Shown: one piece after another, positions 1-6,769 of the stretch
Numbering within the stretch: position 1 is the first letter of the stretch
How the letters are laid out: each line of letters starts with the position of its first letter
Source of the DNA: an uncultured bacterium
Lineage (GTDB): Bacteria > Bacillota > Clostridia > Lachnospirales > Anaerotignaceae
DNA: 8,080 bases
Direction: 5' to 3'
Assembly: GCA_905214825.1 (NCBI GenBank)
Contig: CAJMNV010000090.1
Coordinates: forward strand, 1-8,080
Notes under the pieces: generated by a model
The model's database searches: none
Told to the model about the DNA's origin: nothing
Seen by the model: only the letters and a program-made list of their open reading frames with translations
Translations under genes and position numbers: made by a program

Positions 1-415
1 CTCCTGCCATTTTTTTTTCCTTTATCATACAGCCGTCCACACCGCAAAGCCCAACTGCTTTACCACCCAACTGCCCAATCAAACCCACCAAATCTTTGTT
101 TGTTTTGCCAGCCAACACCATTTGTACCACTTCTGCTGTTGCTTTATCTGTGTAACGCAAACCGTCTACAAAATGAGAAGAAATTTGCAAACGTTTAAGC
201 ATATCTGTAATTTCCGGACCACCACCATGTATCAATACCACATGGATACCCACCAAAGAAAGCAAAACAATATCACTCATCACTGCTTTTTTCAAATCTG
301 GGTGTATCATAGCATTCCCACCATATTTGATTACAACGGTTTTGCCATAATATTTTTGTATATAAGGCAATGCCGCAGTCAATACATTTGCCTTGATATT
401 GTTGCCATCTTTCAT
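1..415 (-). CDS. argB: Acetylglutamate kinase, N-terminal part (cut by window edge)
   Basis: ArgB phosphorylates N-acetyl-L-glutamate with ATP, the second step of arginine synthesis in the cytoplasm. The start is the ATG read downward from 415, with a strong AAGGAGG 8 bases before it. About 138 codons are present, roughly half of the usual 290-300 residues, and there is no stop before the edge. Visible family motifs are the phosphate-binding KYGGNAM (residues 30-36), HGGGPEI (63-69) and the substrate-binding GLRYTD (85-90). The K of KYGG lies at residue 30, against about 8 in the short E. coli type. The extra N-terminal segment, MKDGNNIKANVLTAALPYIQ, resembles the N-terminal helix that arginine-inhibited kinases use to form hexamers. 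I therefore infer feedback inhibition by arginine, which fits an operon that also has argJ. It is the third visible gene of the argCJB operon, 13 bases after argJ. Confidence 0.96.
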   Translation of the reverse strand, partial: MKDGNNIKANVLTAALPYIQKYYGKTVVIKYGGNAMIHPDLKKAVMSDIVLLSLVGIHVVLIHGGGPEITDMLKRLQISSHFVDGLRYTDKATAEVVQMVLAGKTNKDLVGLIGQLGGKAVGLCGVDGCMIKEKKMAG

Positions 416-423
416 TGTTACAA

Positions 424-430
424 CCTCCTT
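424..430 (-). promoter_or_regulatory. argB Shine-Dalgarno overlapping the argJ stop codon
   Basis: On the minus strand the sequence reads ACATAAGGAGG: the TAA stop of argJ (431-429) shares its two last bases with AAGGAGG. The argB ATG begins 8 bases later at 415. Ribosomes ending argJ would expose or reuse this site, so argB translation is probably coupled to argJ. The coupling is inferred; the overlap is seen directly. Confidence 0.85.
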
Positions 431-1646
431 ATGTTCTATAATCGCCATTTATTTTCACATAATCATATGTCAAATCACAACCCCAAGCCGTTGCCTCTGC
501 TTTTCCTTGTTTCATATCAATATCAATGACAACCGTTTGTTTTTCCAATATACTTTTTGCTTGTTGTTCCGAAAAAGGTATCCCTGCACCGTTTTGACAT
601 ACTGCAACACTATCTGTTCCAGAAGAAAGCGTGACATCAATAGTATCCACCCCAAAATCTCCTTGTGTGTAACCAATGGCACAAAGTATCCGCCCCCAGT
701 TGGCATCTGCTCCAAACATCGCCGCTTTTGTCAAACTAGATGTAATCACAGATTTTGCAATATCTTTTGCAAGTTGTGTATCTGGTGCATTTTGTACATG
801 ACATTCGATAAGTTTTGTTGCCCCCTCGCCATCGCCTGCAATTTGTTTTGATAATACAATACAAATTTGTTTCAAAGCATTTGCAAAAATAGAAAAATCA
901 TCATTTTCACAATCAATCAATGCATTTTCTGCCAAACCATTTGCCATAATGCTTACCATATCGTTTGTAGAAGTATCTCCATCTACACTAATCATATTAA
1001 AAGAATCATCCACAGCCAATTTCAACGCTTTTTGCAACAATGTTGCAGTAATATTACAATCTGTTGTCAAAAATCCCAACATGGTTGCCATATTTGGGTG
1101 TATCATACCACTACCTTTTGCCATTGCACCAATGGTAACCGTTTTTCCACCGATTTCTATGGTACAAACTGCTTGCTTTGGTTGCGTATCTGTTGTCATA
1201 ATTGCTTCTGCAGCTGCCATATTGCCCGATTGGCTGATTTCTTTTACCAAAAGTGGTATTCCTTTTTCTATGGGAGCAATATCCAATGTCATACCAATCA
1301 CACCCGTAGATGCTACAATCACATCTTTTGCCTCAATACCTAATGCTTTGGCTGTCATATCACACATCATTTGTGCTTTTTGCACACCATCTGCATTGCA
1401 AGTGTTTGCATTGCCACTGTTACAAATCATTGCTTGTGCTTTGCCATTGGCAATATTTTGTTTGGTTACAGTAATGGGAGCACCATACACTTTATTTTGT
1501 GTATACACCGCTGCCGCTTGACAAACGGTTTCGCTATATATGATTGCCAAATCTTTTTTTGACTGTTTATTGCGAATACCACAATGTATACCTGCTGCCA
1601 AAAATCCTTTTGGTGCTGTTACACCACCATTATTTTGTATCATCAT
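429..1646 (-). CDS. argJ: Bifunctional ornithine acetyltransferase / N-acetylglutamate synthase
   Basis: ArgJ transfers the acetyl group from N-acetylornithine to glutamate, giving ornithine and N-acetylglutamate. In the bifunctional form it can also make acetylglutamate from acetyl-CoA. The 405-residue protein has the usual length and is collinear with the family. It has STGVIG (113-118, oxyanion-hole region) and KGSGMIHPNMATML (177-190). The precursor should cut itself between A187 and T188, and T188 then becomes the N-terminal nucleophile of the beta chain. Further conserved blocks are FGADANWGR and the C-terminal DYVKINGDYRT. Two adjacent ATG codons (1646 and 1643) could start it. The SD-like AAAGGG at 1658-1653 is 6 or 9 bases away, so both work. 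It lies 12 bases after argC. From this stretch I cannot tell a bifunctional ArgJ from one with only the recycling activity. Confidence 0.97.
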   Translation of the reverse strand: MMIQNNGGVTAPKGFLAAGIHCGIRNKQSKKDLAIIYSETVCQAAAVYTQNKVYGAPITVTKQNIANGKAQAMICNSGNANTCNADGVQKAQMMCDMTAKALGIEAKDVIVASTGVIGMTLDIAPIEKGIPLLVKEISQSGNMAAAEAIMTTDTQPKQAVCTIEIGGKTVTIGAMAKGSGMIHPNMATMLGFLTTDCNITATLLQKALKLAVDDSFNMISVDGDTSTNDMVSIMANGLAENALIDCENDDFSIFANALKQICIVLSKQIAGDGEGATKLIECHVQNAPDTQLAKDIAKSVITSSLTKAAMFGADANWGRILCAIGYTQGDFGVDTIDVTLSSGTDSVAVCQNGAGIPFSEQQAKSILEKQTVVIDIDMKQGKAEATAWGCDLTYDYVKINGDYRT

Positions 1647-1652
1647 TTTCCG

Positions 1653-1658
1653 CCCTTT
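1653..1658 (-). promoter_or_regulatory. argJ Shine-Dalgarno next to the argC stop
   Basis: AAAGGG ends 6 bases before the upstream one of two ATG codons (1646) and 9 before the second (1643). The argC TAG stop occupies 1661-1659, directly before it. It is a weaker match to the anti-SD than those of argC and argB, which suggests dependence on ribosomes arriving from argC. The dependence is an inference. Confidence 0.6.
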
Positions 1659-2588
1659 CTATATCAAACCTGTCGTTTCGTCCAATCCCAATACAATATT
1701 CATATTTTGCACCGCCGCCCCCGATGCCCCTTTTCCCAAATTATCAAATACGGCTGTCAACGTCATTCTATCGTCATTGCCTGCCAAATATAAATGTAAA
1801 TTATTTTGATTTGCCAATGCATTTGCAGGCAAAAACCCTTCTTCGATTTCAGAAACAGTTATCAAAGGTTGTGATTGATAATGTGTCTGTAATATTTCTA
1901 AAATATCTGCTTTTTTATATTTTTTTAAAAATAATTGACAATGCAATGGAATAAAAGTTGCCATACCACAATGATAATCCCCAACAATCGGTAAAAATAT
2001 GGGTGGATTTGCAATGCCTGTGATTTTTTGCATTTCTGGCAGATGCTTATGCATTTGTGACAATGCATATTGTCTGGGGCTGTCATACGCATTGTTTCGT
2101 TGTTTATTTTCATATTCTGCAATCATACTTTTTCCACCACCGCTATATCCTGTCAAACTAAATGCTGTAAAAGGATAATTTTCTGATAACACATCTGCTT
2201 GCACCAAAGGATATACTCCTGCAATAAATCCAGTTGCATGACACCCCGGATTTGCAATCCGTTTTGATGTAGCGATGGCTTGTTTTTGCGACGCTGACAA
2301 TTCCGGAAAACCATATGTCCAACCTGTCGCTGTTCTGTGAGCCGTGCTGGCATCAATGATACAAGTATTTGGATTTTCTACCCACTGTACTGCTTGTTTT
2401 GCTGCTTCATCTGGTAAGCATAAAAAAACCACATCTGCCGTATTTAACAAGCGTTTTCTTTCTGTTTCATCTTTTCTTTTTTGTTCATCTATATATAAAA
2501 GTGTAATTTCTGTATGTTGTTGCAATCTTTGTTGTAGTTGTAATCCTGTTGTACCTGCTTGTCCATCAATATACACACGATATTTCAT
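1659..2588 (-). CDS. argC: N-acetyl-gamma-glutamyl-phosphate reductase, short type
   Basis: ArgC reduces N-acetylglutamyl phosphate with NADPH to N-acetylglutamate semialdehyde, the third step of arginine synthesis. The chosen start (2588, 309 residues) has GGAGG 7 bases upstream. The frame stays open 15 codons further up, but that stretch would encode the ribosome binding site and part of the promoter region, so it is rejected. The N-terminal IDGQAGTTGLQL (7-18) is the NADP-binding loop in the form typical of the shorter ArgC family of about 310 residues, not the roughly 345-residue type of Bacillus. The catalytic cysteine is C116 in IANPGCHATG (111-120). HRT (84-86), YGFPEL (92-97), GYSGGGKSMI (147-156) and HKHLPE (180-185) are also conserved, and H180 or H182 is likely part of the active site. 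It is the first gene of the operon. Confidence 0.96.
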   Translation of the reverse strand: MKYRVYIDGQAGTTGLQLQQRLQQHTEITLLYIDEQKRKDETERKRLLNTADVVFLCLPDEAAKQAVQWVENPNTCIIDASTAHRTATGWTYGFPELSASQKQAIATSKRIANPGCHATGFIAGVYPLVQADVLSENYPFTAFSLTGYSGGGKSMIAEYENKQRNNAYDSPRQYALSQMHKHLPEMQKITGIANPPIFLPIVGDYHCGMATFIPLHCQLFLKKYKKADILEILQTHYQSQPLITVSEIEEGFLPANALANQNNLHLYLAGNDDRMTLTAVFDNLGKGASGAAVQNMNIVLGLDETTGLI

Positions 2589-2607
2589 GCCATCGCCTCC
2601 GTTCCTT

Positions 2608-2625
2608 TTTGTATTATTATAAGCA
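2608..2625. promoter_or_regulatory. Candidate ArgR operator (ARG box) over the arg -10 region
   Basis: The 18 bases TTTGTATTATTATAAGCA match the Gram-positive ARG-box pattern TNTGNATWWWWATNCANA at all fixed positions except two in one half (A for C, then G for A). The site covers the -10 element and expected start of the argC promoter, where a bound arginine-ArgR complex would block transcription. The DNA is AT-rich, so a partial match can arise by chance. No argR gene is in the window. Confidence 0.4.
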
Positions 2626-2643
2626 ATATTCACAAAAAGTCAA
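2616..2643 (-). promoter_or_regulatory. Promoter of the argCJB operon
   Basis: On the minus strand TTGACT (2643-2638) and a perfect TATAAT (2621-2616) are separated by 16 bases. Transcription would start near 2609 and give a leader of about 20 bases that carries the argC Shine-Dalgarno. The leader is too short for an attenuator or riboswitch, so control is expected at initiation. Confidence 0.7.
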
Positions 2644-2789
2644 TAAAAATACAATAATTTATACATTTTTGTGTATTTGTTTTATTTTTTTTTAAAAATC
2701 ATATTGTAATTACACTATTTCAAATAAACAAAGCATTTTATCCGTATACAAAAATCTGTTTTTTAGCATAAATTATTCAAAAAAATTTT

Positions 2790-2819
2790 TTGACAATATG
2801 TTTTTATACACAATATAAA
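2790..2819 (+). promoter_or_regulatory. Promoter of maf
   Basis: A perfect TTGACA (2790-2795) is followed after 18 bases by TATAAA (2814-2819). The expected start near 2826 leaves a leader of about 125 bases before the maf ATG. An A7T6 tract lies directly upstream of the -35. The 18-base spacing is one more than ideal but acceptable. Confidence 0.6.
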
Positions 2820-2952
2820 CAAATTATGCATTTATGAAACAATATATTCATTTTTACTAATAAATAATATACATATATTTGATAAACACATTGCAACCAA
2901 AATCAAAATGCTTTATAATCTTGCCAAATCTCACAGAAAGGAAACCAAAAAT

Positions 2953-3567
2953 ATGAAAACATGGATACTTGCATCAAATTCTCCTCGACGCAAAGCGTTA
3001 TTAGATATGCTTTGCATACCATTTACCATACAAGTCAGTGATGTAGACGAAAGGGCATTGGAACAACATTATCATACGCATACCCCCATACAAAAAGCGG
3101 CATACACTGCACAAGCAAAAGCATTGGCAGTTTCAAAAACTGCTCCAAAAAATAGCATTGTGGTTGCCGCAGATACCATTGTTGCACTCCAAAATGAAGT
3201 TTTACACAAACCAAAAAATACAGATGATGCATTTCAAATATTATCCAAATTATCAAGCAACACACACACAGTATATACGGGATTATCATTGGTGATTACC
3301 AATGCAGACGGGGAACAAAATGTTTTAACCGATGTCAGCCAAACCAATGTCACATTTCGCATGCTGACAGAACCAGAAATCAAAGCATACATTGCCACAG
3401 GTGAACCTATGGACAAAGCAGGAGCTTATGGTATACAAGGCAAAGGAGCTTTGTTTGTGGAAAAAATAGAAGGGGATTATTATACTGTTATGGGGTTGCC
3501 TTTGGTGTTGTTGCATGATATGTTAAAACCTTATGGCATCACATTCTATGATTTTTGGAATAGATAA
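2953..3567 (+). CDS. maf: Maf family nucleoside triphosphate pyrophosphatase
   Basis: Maf proteins hydrolyse nucleoside triphosphates, often modified or non-canonical ones, to the monophosphate and pyrophosphate. They have been linked to cell division and septation. The 204-residue product has normal length. The signature SNSPRR (8-13) is intact. AADTIV (72-77) holds the catalytic aspartate D74, and HKP (85-87) holds the conserved lysine K86. The block AGAYGIQGKGALFVEKIEGDY near the C-terminus is of the YhdE type, whose studied members prefer dTTP and UTP; that substrate is inferred from similarity. The start at 2953 follows AAAGGA with a 10-base gap. An in-frame ATG 15 codons earlier (2908) has no SD and would add an unconserved tail. 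It is a single gene with its own promoter and terminator, convergent with the flavodiiron gene. Confidence 0.95.
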   Translation: MKTWILASNSPRRKALLDMLCIPFTIQVSDVDERALEQHYHTHTPIQKAAYTAQAKALAVSKTAPKNSIVVAADTIVALQNEVLHKPKNTDDAFQILSKLSSNTHTVYTGLSLVITNADGEQNVLTDVSQTNVTFRMLTEPEIKAYIATGEPMDKAGAYGIQGKGALFVEKIEGDYYTVMGLPLVLLHDMLKPYGITFYDFWNR

Positions 3568-3608
3568 ACAAAAAGAGCAAAAGGCTAAGCCTTTCGCTCT
3601 TTTTGTTT
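3566..3608. terminator. Bidirectional terminator between maf and the flavodiiron gene
   Basis: The left arm (3566-3585) pairs with the right arm (3589-3608) through 19 base pairs, with one A/C mismatch and a 3-base TAA loop. The core GAGC/GCTC and AAAGGC/GCCTTT is flanked by A-rich and T-rich ends, so a U tract follows the stem in either direction. The stem begins inside the maf stop codon and lies 37 bases beyond the stop of the convergent flavodiiron gene. Confidence 0.9.
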
Positions 3609-3644
3609 TGTCCTAATTGGAACAAAATTTGATATAAGGGTATT

Positions 3645-6170
3645 TTATCCAAAAATTTCGTTAAATGCTTTTTTCTGTAATACAGCGTCTGTCATATCTT
3701 TCATTTTTGACATATCACCAATCAATATTACACCACACAATGCATTATTCAAGAAATAATATTTTTCCAATGTCAATTTCTTATCATCACGGATTTCCAT
3801 TGTTTTGTATGTTGCGTCTTGTTTTATGCCAATATCACCAATGGAGTAAACAGAAGTATGCATTGCTGCCATTGTCATACCTTGTGTTTGTGGCATATAA
3901 GGCTGGCTGTCGCCAACTGCATTTGCACCTGCAACACGACCCATTTCCATAGCCACAGGCCAAATTGCAATATTTGCACCATTGTATTCTGCACAGTCAC
4001 CTGCTGCAAATACACTGCTATCGCTTGTTTGCATATTATCATTTACCATAACTGCACGATTTGCCAACAAACCTGCTGCTTCTGCCAATTCTTTGTTTGC
4101 ACGTACACCTGTGGAAACAATTACAATATCAGCTGCAATTTTTGTACCATCTTCCAACAATACGCCATCTACTTTATCACTACCTGTAATTTCTGCAATT
4201 TTTGCACCAACTACAATATTGATACCATTTTTATTTGCAATTTTTGTCAGCATCTCTGCCCCTGTATCGTCTAATTTACCATACAACAGAGAAGGGGCAC
4301 CTTCCAAAACAGTTACTTCCAGTTTTTCTTTTCTCAATTCCCAAGCTGCTTCCAAACCAAGCACGCCACCACCAATGACAACTGCATGTTTTGCGGACAA
4401 TGCCCATCTGCTTACTTTTTCTGCATCTGCAATGGTACGTACTGCAGTTACGCCATCCAAGTTTGCCCCTTTGATAGGTGGTACAAAGCTATAAGAGCCC
4501 AATGCATATACACATTTGTCATAAGGCAATACAGTACCATCTTCCAAACGCACTTCTTTTCTACCAGTATCCAAAGCAGTTACTTTTGTTTCCAAACGCA
4601 AGTCAATGTTCTGTTCTTTATACCAGTCACATTCTTTGCTTGCAATCGCACCACCACTAATTGCACCAAACATATTTTTGGTCAACATTGGTCTGTCATA
4701 AGGCAGCTCATTTTCTTCGGAAACCATAATAATGCTTGCTGTTTTATTACGGTCACGAATTGCTTGTGCTGCATTCAGTGCTGCAGTACCACCACCCAAT
4801 ACAACAAATTTTTCCAAAGTATCCAGACGATATGTGATTTCTTCCAAATCCACATCAACAAAGTTTTCTTTGCCAACGCCACATACAGGACAGATTTCCA
4901 AAGAAGCATCAAAGACTTCACCACATACCAAACATTTTACTAAGCCACTTCTACCACTTGCTTTTGTATGCAATTTCTGCATCAATGTATCCGCAAAACG
5001 ATAGCCATATTCATATGCATCAACCAAATCTGTATCAGAAGGTTTCAAGCGTACACGGAAACCATCTACCACACGCAAACGGATTTGTTGCAATCTTTGA
5101 ATAATATGTTCTACACCTTCGCCACTCCAACCATAGCTACCAAATGCACTTGCCAATTTACCACCATGGATCGGAGGGAACATCAATGTTGTCAAATCCC
5201 AGATTGGTTTCAACGCTTCACACAATATGGTTGGTGTACCAAACAAAATACCATCTGCAGAAGCAATTTCTCCCAATACTTCGTTTGCATCAGCAGTTAC
5301 CATATCATACAATTTTACTTCTATATCATCATTGTCACGAATACCTTTTGCAATTTCTTCTGCAAGCTGTCCAGTATAACCATAAGCACTTACATAAGGA
5401 ATGACAACTTTTTTCTTTGCATTTGTAGGTACTTGACACCATTGTTCATAAATATCATACAATTCTTCGATATTGCTATCCAACACAGGGCCATGACCTG
5501 GGCAAATCATATCAATATCCATTTCTCTAACTGCTGACAAAGCATCTGTCATATAAGGCTGTTTGAAAGGCCCCAAAATATTGTCAAAATAATATTTGGT
5601 TGCTCTCAAATATCCTTCTTTATCGGTTACTGTGCTACGCAAAATCCCTTCATGTGCATAGTGAGAACCAAAAGAGTCACAAGTCACCAAAACTTTGTCT
5701 TCTACAATGTAAGTATACATGGTGTCGGGCCAGTGCAAGTTGGGGAAAATACGGAATTGCAATGTTTTATTGCCAATTTTTAATTCATCACCATCTTGTA
5801 CTGCAATGCTATAAAAATCACCGTTTATAATTTGTTTCAAGAAGCCGATTGCTGTTGGTGTTGCCACAACTTTTGCTCTAGGACAAATATCCAGAATTTT
5901 TTTGATACTACCAGCATGGTCGGGTTCTGTATGGTCTACCACAATGTAATCAATGGATTTTACTTCTGTGATTTGTGACAATGTTTCCAAATAGTCATCA
6001 AAGAATTTTTCTTTTGCTGTTTCAAACAAAACAGTTTTGTCACCACATTTGAGCAGATAAGAGTTGTATGTTGTACCAAATTCTGTCATCATGATGATGT
6101 CAAACACACGCAAATCTTTATCCAATACGCCTGTCCAATAAAAATCAGGTTTTAATTGCATTGCTTTCAT
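3645..6170 (-). CDS. Multidomain flavodiiron protein with short-spacer rubredoxin and NADH:rubredoxin reductase
   Basis: This 841-residue fusion should pass electrons from NADH through FAD, a rubredoxin iron and FMN to a di-iron site that reduces oxygen to water, or nitric oxide to N2O. Domains in order: metallo-beta-lactamase-like di-iron domain (about 1-250), with H80, E82, D84, H146, D165 and H226 all present as iron ligands. Next a flavodoxin domain (about 255-400), with FMN loop SAYGYTG (261-267). Then a rubredoxin-like site C413-C416/C427-C430, with only 10 residues between the Cys pairs instead of about 29. Last an NAD/FAD reductase (about 454-841), with GGGTAA (459-464), GGGVLG (600-605) and AAGD (722-725). 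E623 at the end of the second Rossmann strand favours NADH. The layout matches the clostridial class studied in Clostridioides difficile as an NADH:oxygen reductase. The protein is predicted cytoplasmic. AAGGAGG lies 10 bases before the ATG. It follows the superoxide reductase gene on the same strand. Confidence 0.95.
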   Translation of the reverse strand: MKAMQLKPDFYWTGVLDKDLRVFDIIMMTEFGTTYNSYLLKCGDKTVLFETAKEKFFDDYLETLSQITEVKSIDYIVVDHTEPDHAGSIKKILDICPRAKVVATPTAIGFLKQIINGDFYSIAVQDGDELKIGNKTLQFRIFPNLHWPDTMYTYIVEDKVLVTCDSFGSHYAHEGILRSTVTDKEGYLRATKYYFDNILGPFKQPYMTDALSAVREMDIDMICPGHGPVLDSNIEELYDIYEQWCQVPTNAKKKVVIPYVSAYGYTGQLAEEIAKGIRDNDDIEVKLYDMVTADANEVLGEIASADGILFGTPTILCEALKPIWDLTTLMFPPIHGGKLASAFGSYGWSGEGVEHIIQRLQQIRLRVVDGFRVRLKPSDTDLVDAYEYGYRFADTLMQKLHTKASGRSGLVKCLVCGEVFDASLEICPVCGVGKENFVDVDLEEITYRLDTLEKFVVLGGGTAALNAAQAIRDRNKTASIIMVSEENELPYDRPMLTKNMFGAISGGAIASKECDWYKEQNIDLRLETKVTALDTGRKEVRLEDGTVLPYDKCVYALGSYSFVPPIKGANLDGVTAVRTIADAEKVSRWALSAKHAVVIGGGVLGLEAAWELRKEKLEVTVLEGAPSLLYGKLDDTGAEMLTKIANKNGINIVVGAKIAEITGSDKVDGVLLEDGTKIAADIVIVSTGVRANKELAEAAGLLANRAVMVNDNMQTSDSSVFAAGDCAEYNGANIAIWPVAMEMGRVAGANAVGDSQPYMPQTQGMTMAAMHTSVYSIGDIGIKQDATYKTMEIRDDKKLTLEKYYFLNNALCGVILIGDMSKMKDMTDAVLQKKAFNEIFG

Positions 6171-6226
6171 AATTTGATTTCCTCCTTATATTCCTTATAC
6201 TTATCATGTATCTCTTACACTCTGAA

Positions 6227-6257
6227 AAAAAACCGAGTATTTTATACTCGGTTTTTT
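6227..6257 (-). terminator. Terminator between the superoxide reductase and flavodiiron genes
   Basis: Perfect 14-bp arms (6227-6240 and 6244-6257), with core ACCGAGTAT/ATACTCGGT and a 3-base loop, are followed on the minus strand by eight T (6232-6225). It begins 6 bases after the superoxide reductase stop. Since the flavodiiron gene lies downstream on the same strand, this hairpin would limit its transcription by read-through. Confidence 0.88.
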
Positions 6258-6263
6258 GTGTTA

Positions 6264-6647
6264 TCAAATTTCTTTTTTCCACAAACCGTGTAAATTACAG
6301 TATTCATATGCTGCAATAGCTGTTTCCCCTTCTGCCAATGCAAATACAGCTTCAGATTCGCCTGTATGATTCAAATATTTGAGTTGACAGCCTTGGTTTG
6401 TTAATAAGCAAATCCATGCAATATGATGTTCTTCCAACATAGGGTGTGTTACTTCACCCACTTTTACGGTTACTTTGCTACCTTCTACGGTTACAACAGG
6501 TACGTGTTTTTCGCCTGCTGCATCAGTGGAATTTGCTTTCAATTCTTTCATTTTTTCACCACAACAAACAACAGGTACACCTTTGTCTTCTACCATCGTG
6601 ATGATATTTTTGCAATGTTCGCAAATTAAAAATCTTACGTCGCTCAT
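6264..6647 (-). CDS. dfx: Desulfoferrodoxin (two-iron superoxide reductase)
   Basis: Superoxide reductase reduces superoxide to hydrogen peroxide without making oxygen, as suits an anaerobe. It takes electrons from rubredoxin-like donors in the cytoplasm. The 127-residue protein has both iron sites of the family. The N-terminal desulforedoxin centre has C9, C12 and the adjacent pair C28-C29. The catalytic centre has H48, H68, H74, H120 and C117, in EKHVP (46-50), THPMLEEHH (67-75) and YCNLHG (116-121). The catalytic E46 and K47 are also present. The start has AAAGGAGG 8 bases before the ATG. The gene is divergent from the CRP-type regulator, and the next gene encodes an NADH-linked flavodiiron protein with a rubredoxin-like domain. 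That domain might also feed electrons to this enzyme, which is an inference. Confidence 0.97.
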   Translation of the reverse strand: MSDVRFLICEHCKNIITMVEDKGVPVVCCGEKMKELKANSTDAAGEKHVPVVTVEGSKVTVKVGEVTHPMLEEHHIAWICLLTNQGCQLKYLNHTGESEAVFALAEGETAIAAYEYCNLHGLWKKEI

Positions 6648-6690
6648 GTTACATTCCTCCTTTTAAATTGAAATACCCTTATTTATAGCT

Positions 6691-6696
6691 ATTATA
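6691..6696 (-). promoter_or_regulatory. Candidate -10 box of the superoxide reductase gene
   Basis: A perfect TATAAT on the minus strand lies 44 bases before the gene's ATG and would start a transcript near 6684. No good -35 is found at the proper distance (AAATTC at 17 bases) and there is no TG extension. A good -10 with a poor -35 is what an activator-dependent promoter looks like, but the activator is not shown. Confidence 0.45.
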
Positions 6697-6722
6697 GTAT
6701 GCCCAATATAGGCGAATTTACT

Positions 6723-6751
6723 TTGACTTTTCTTTATGATTATGATACCAT
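6723..6751 (+). promoter_or_regulatory. Tentative promoter of the CRP/FNR-type regulator
   Basis: TTGACT (6723-6728) is followed after 17 bases by TACCAT (6746-6751), which matches the -10 consensus at four of six positions. Two tandem TATGAT copies (6735-6746) lie between them but at a poor distance. If this promoter is used, the start near 6758 puts the 16-bp palindrome about 20 bases downstream, a position suited to autorepression. Confidence 0.3.
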
Positions 6752-6769
6752 AAAAAGTAATAAATAGTA

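Larger units (their letters stand above)
2589..2952. other. AT-rich divergent spacer between argC and maf
   Basis: This 364-base spacer carries the argC promoter at its left end and the maf promoter near 2790-2819. The middle, about 2644-2778, is very AT-rich with T and A runs and no open frame that looks like a protein. An A7T6 tract (2779-2791) abuts the maf -35 box and may bend DNA or act like an UP element. An inverted repeat ATGAA-N8-TTCAT (2834-2851) lies just after the maf -10. I see no RNA gene or riboswitch fold. Confidence 0.7.

Noticed and set aside
949..1521. A 190-codon plus-strand open frame opposite argJ
   Set aside because: It has no Shine-Dalgarno and no family match, and argJ on the other strand is certain. 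It is a mirror of the argJ frame.
2834..2851. ATGAA-N8-TTCAT as a second ARG box
   Set aside because: The half sites are two bases too far apart for the ARG-box pattern. It is kept only as an unexplained inverted repeat.
2634..2952. A T-box, riboswitch or attenuator before argC or maf
   Set aside because: The argC leader is only about 20 bases. The maf leader shows no T-box motif and no terminator/antiterminator pair.
3819..5537. Several long plus-strand open frames opposite the flavodiiron gene
   Set aside because: Their products are rich in C, H, F and T with no family motif, as expected from the reverse frames of a well-supported coding gene.
3634..6682. A 12-base inverted repeat, ATAAGGGTATTT at 3634-3645 and its complement at 6671-6682, around the dfx and flavodiiron genes
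   Set aside because: One or more 12-base matches are expected by chance in 8 kb of AT-rich DNA. No target duplication or transposase supports a mobile unit.
6701..6713. GCCCAATATAGGC as a palindromic operator
   Set aside because: The symmetry is imperfect and the arms are only 2-3 bases on each side of an ATAT centre. It is mentioned only as context for the dfx promoter.
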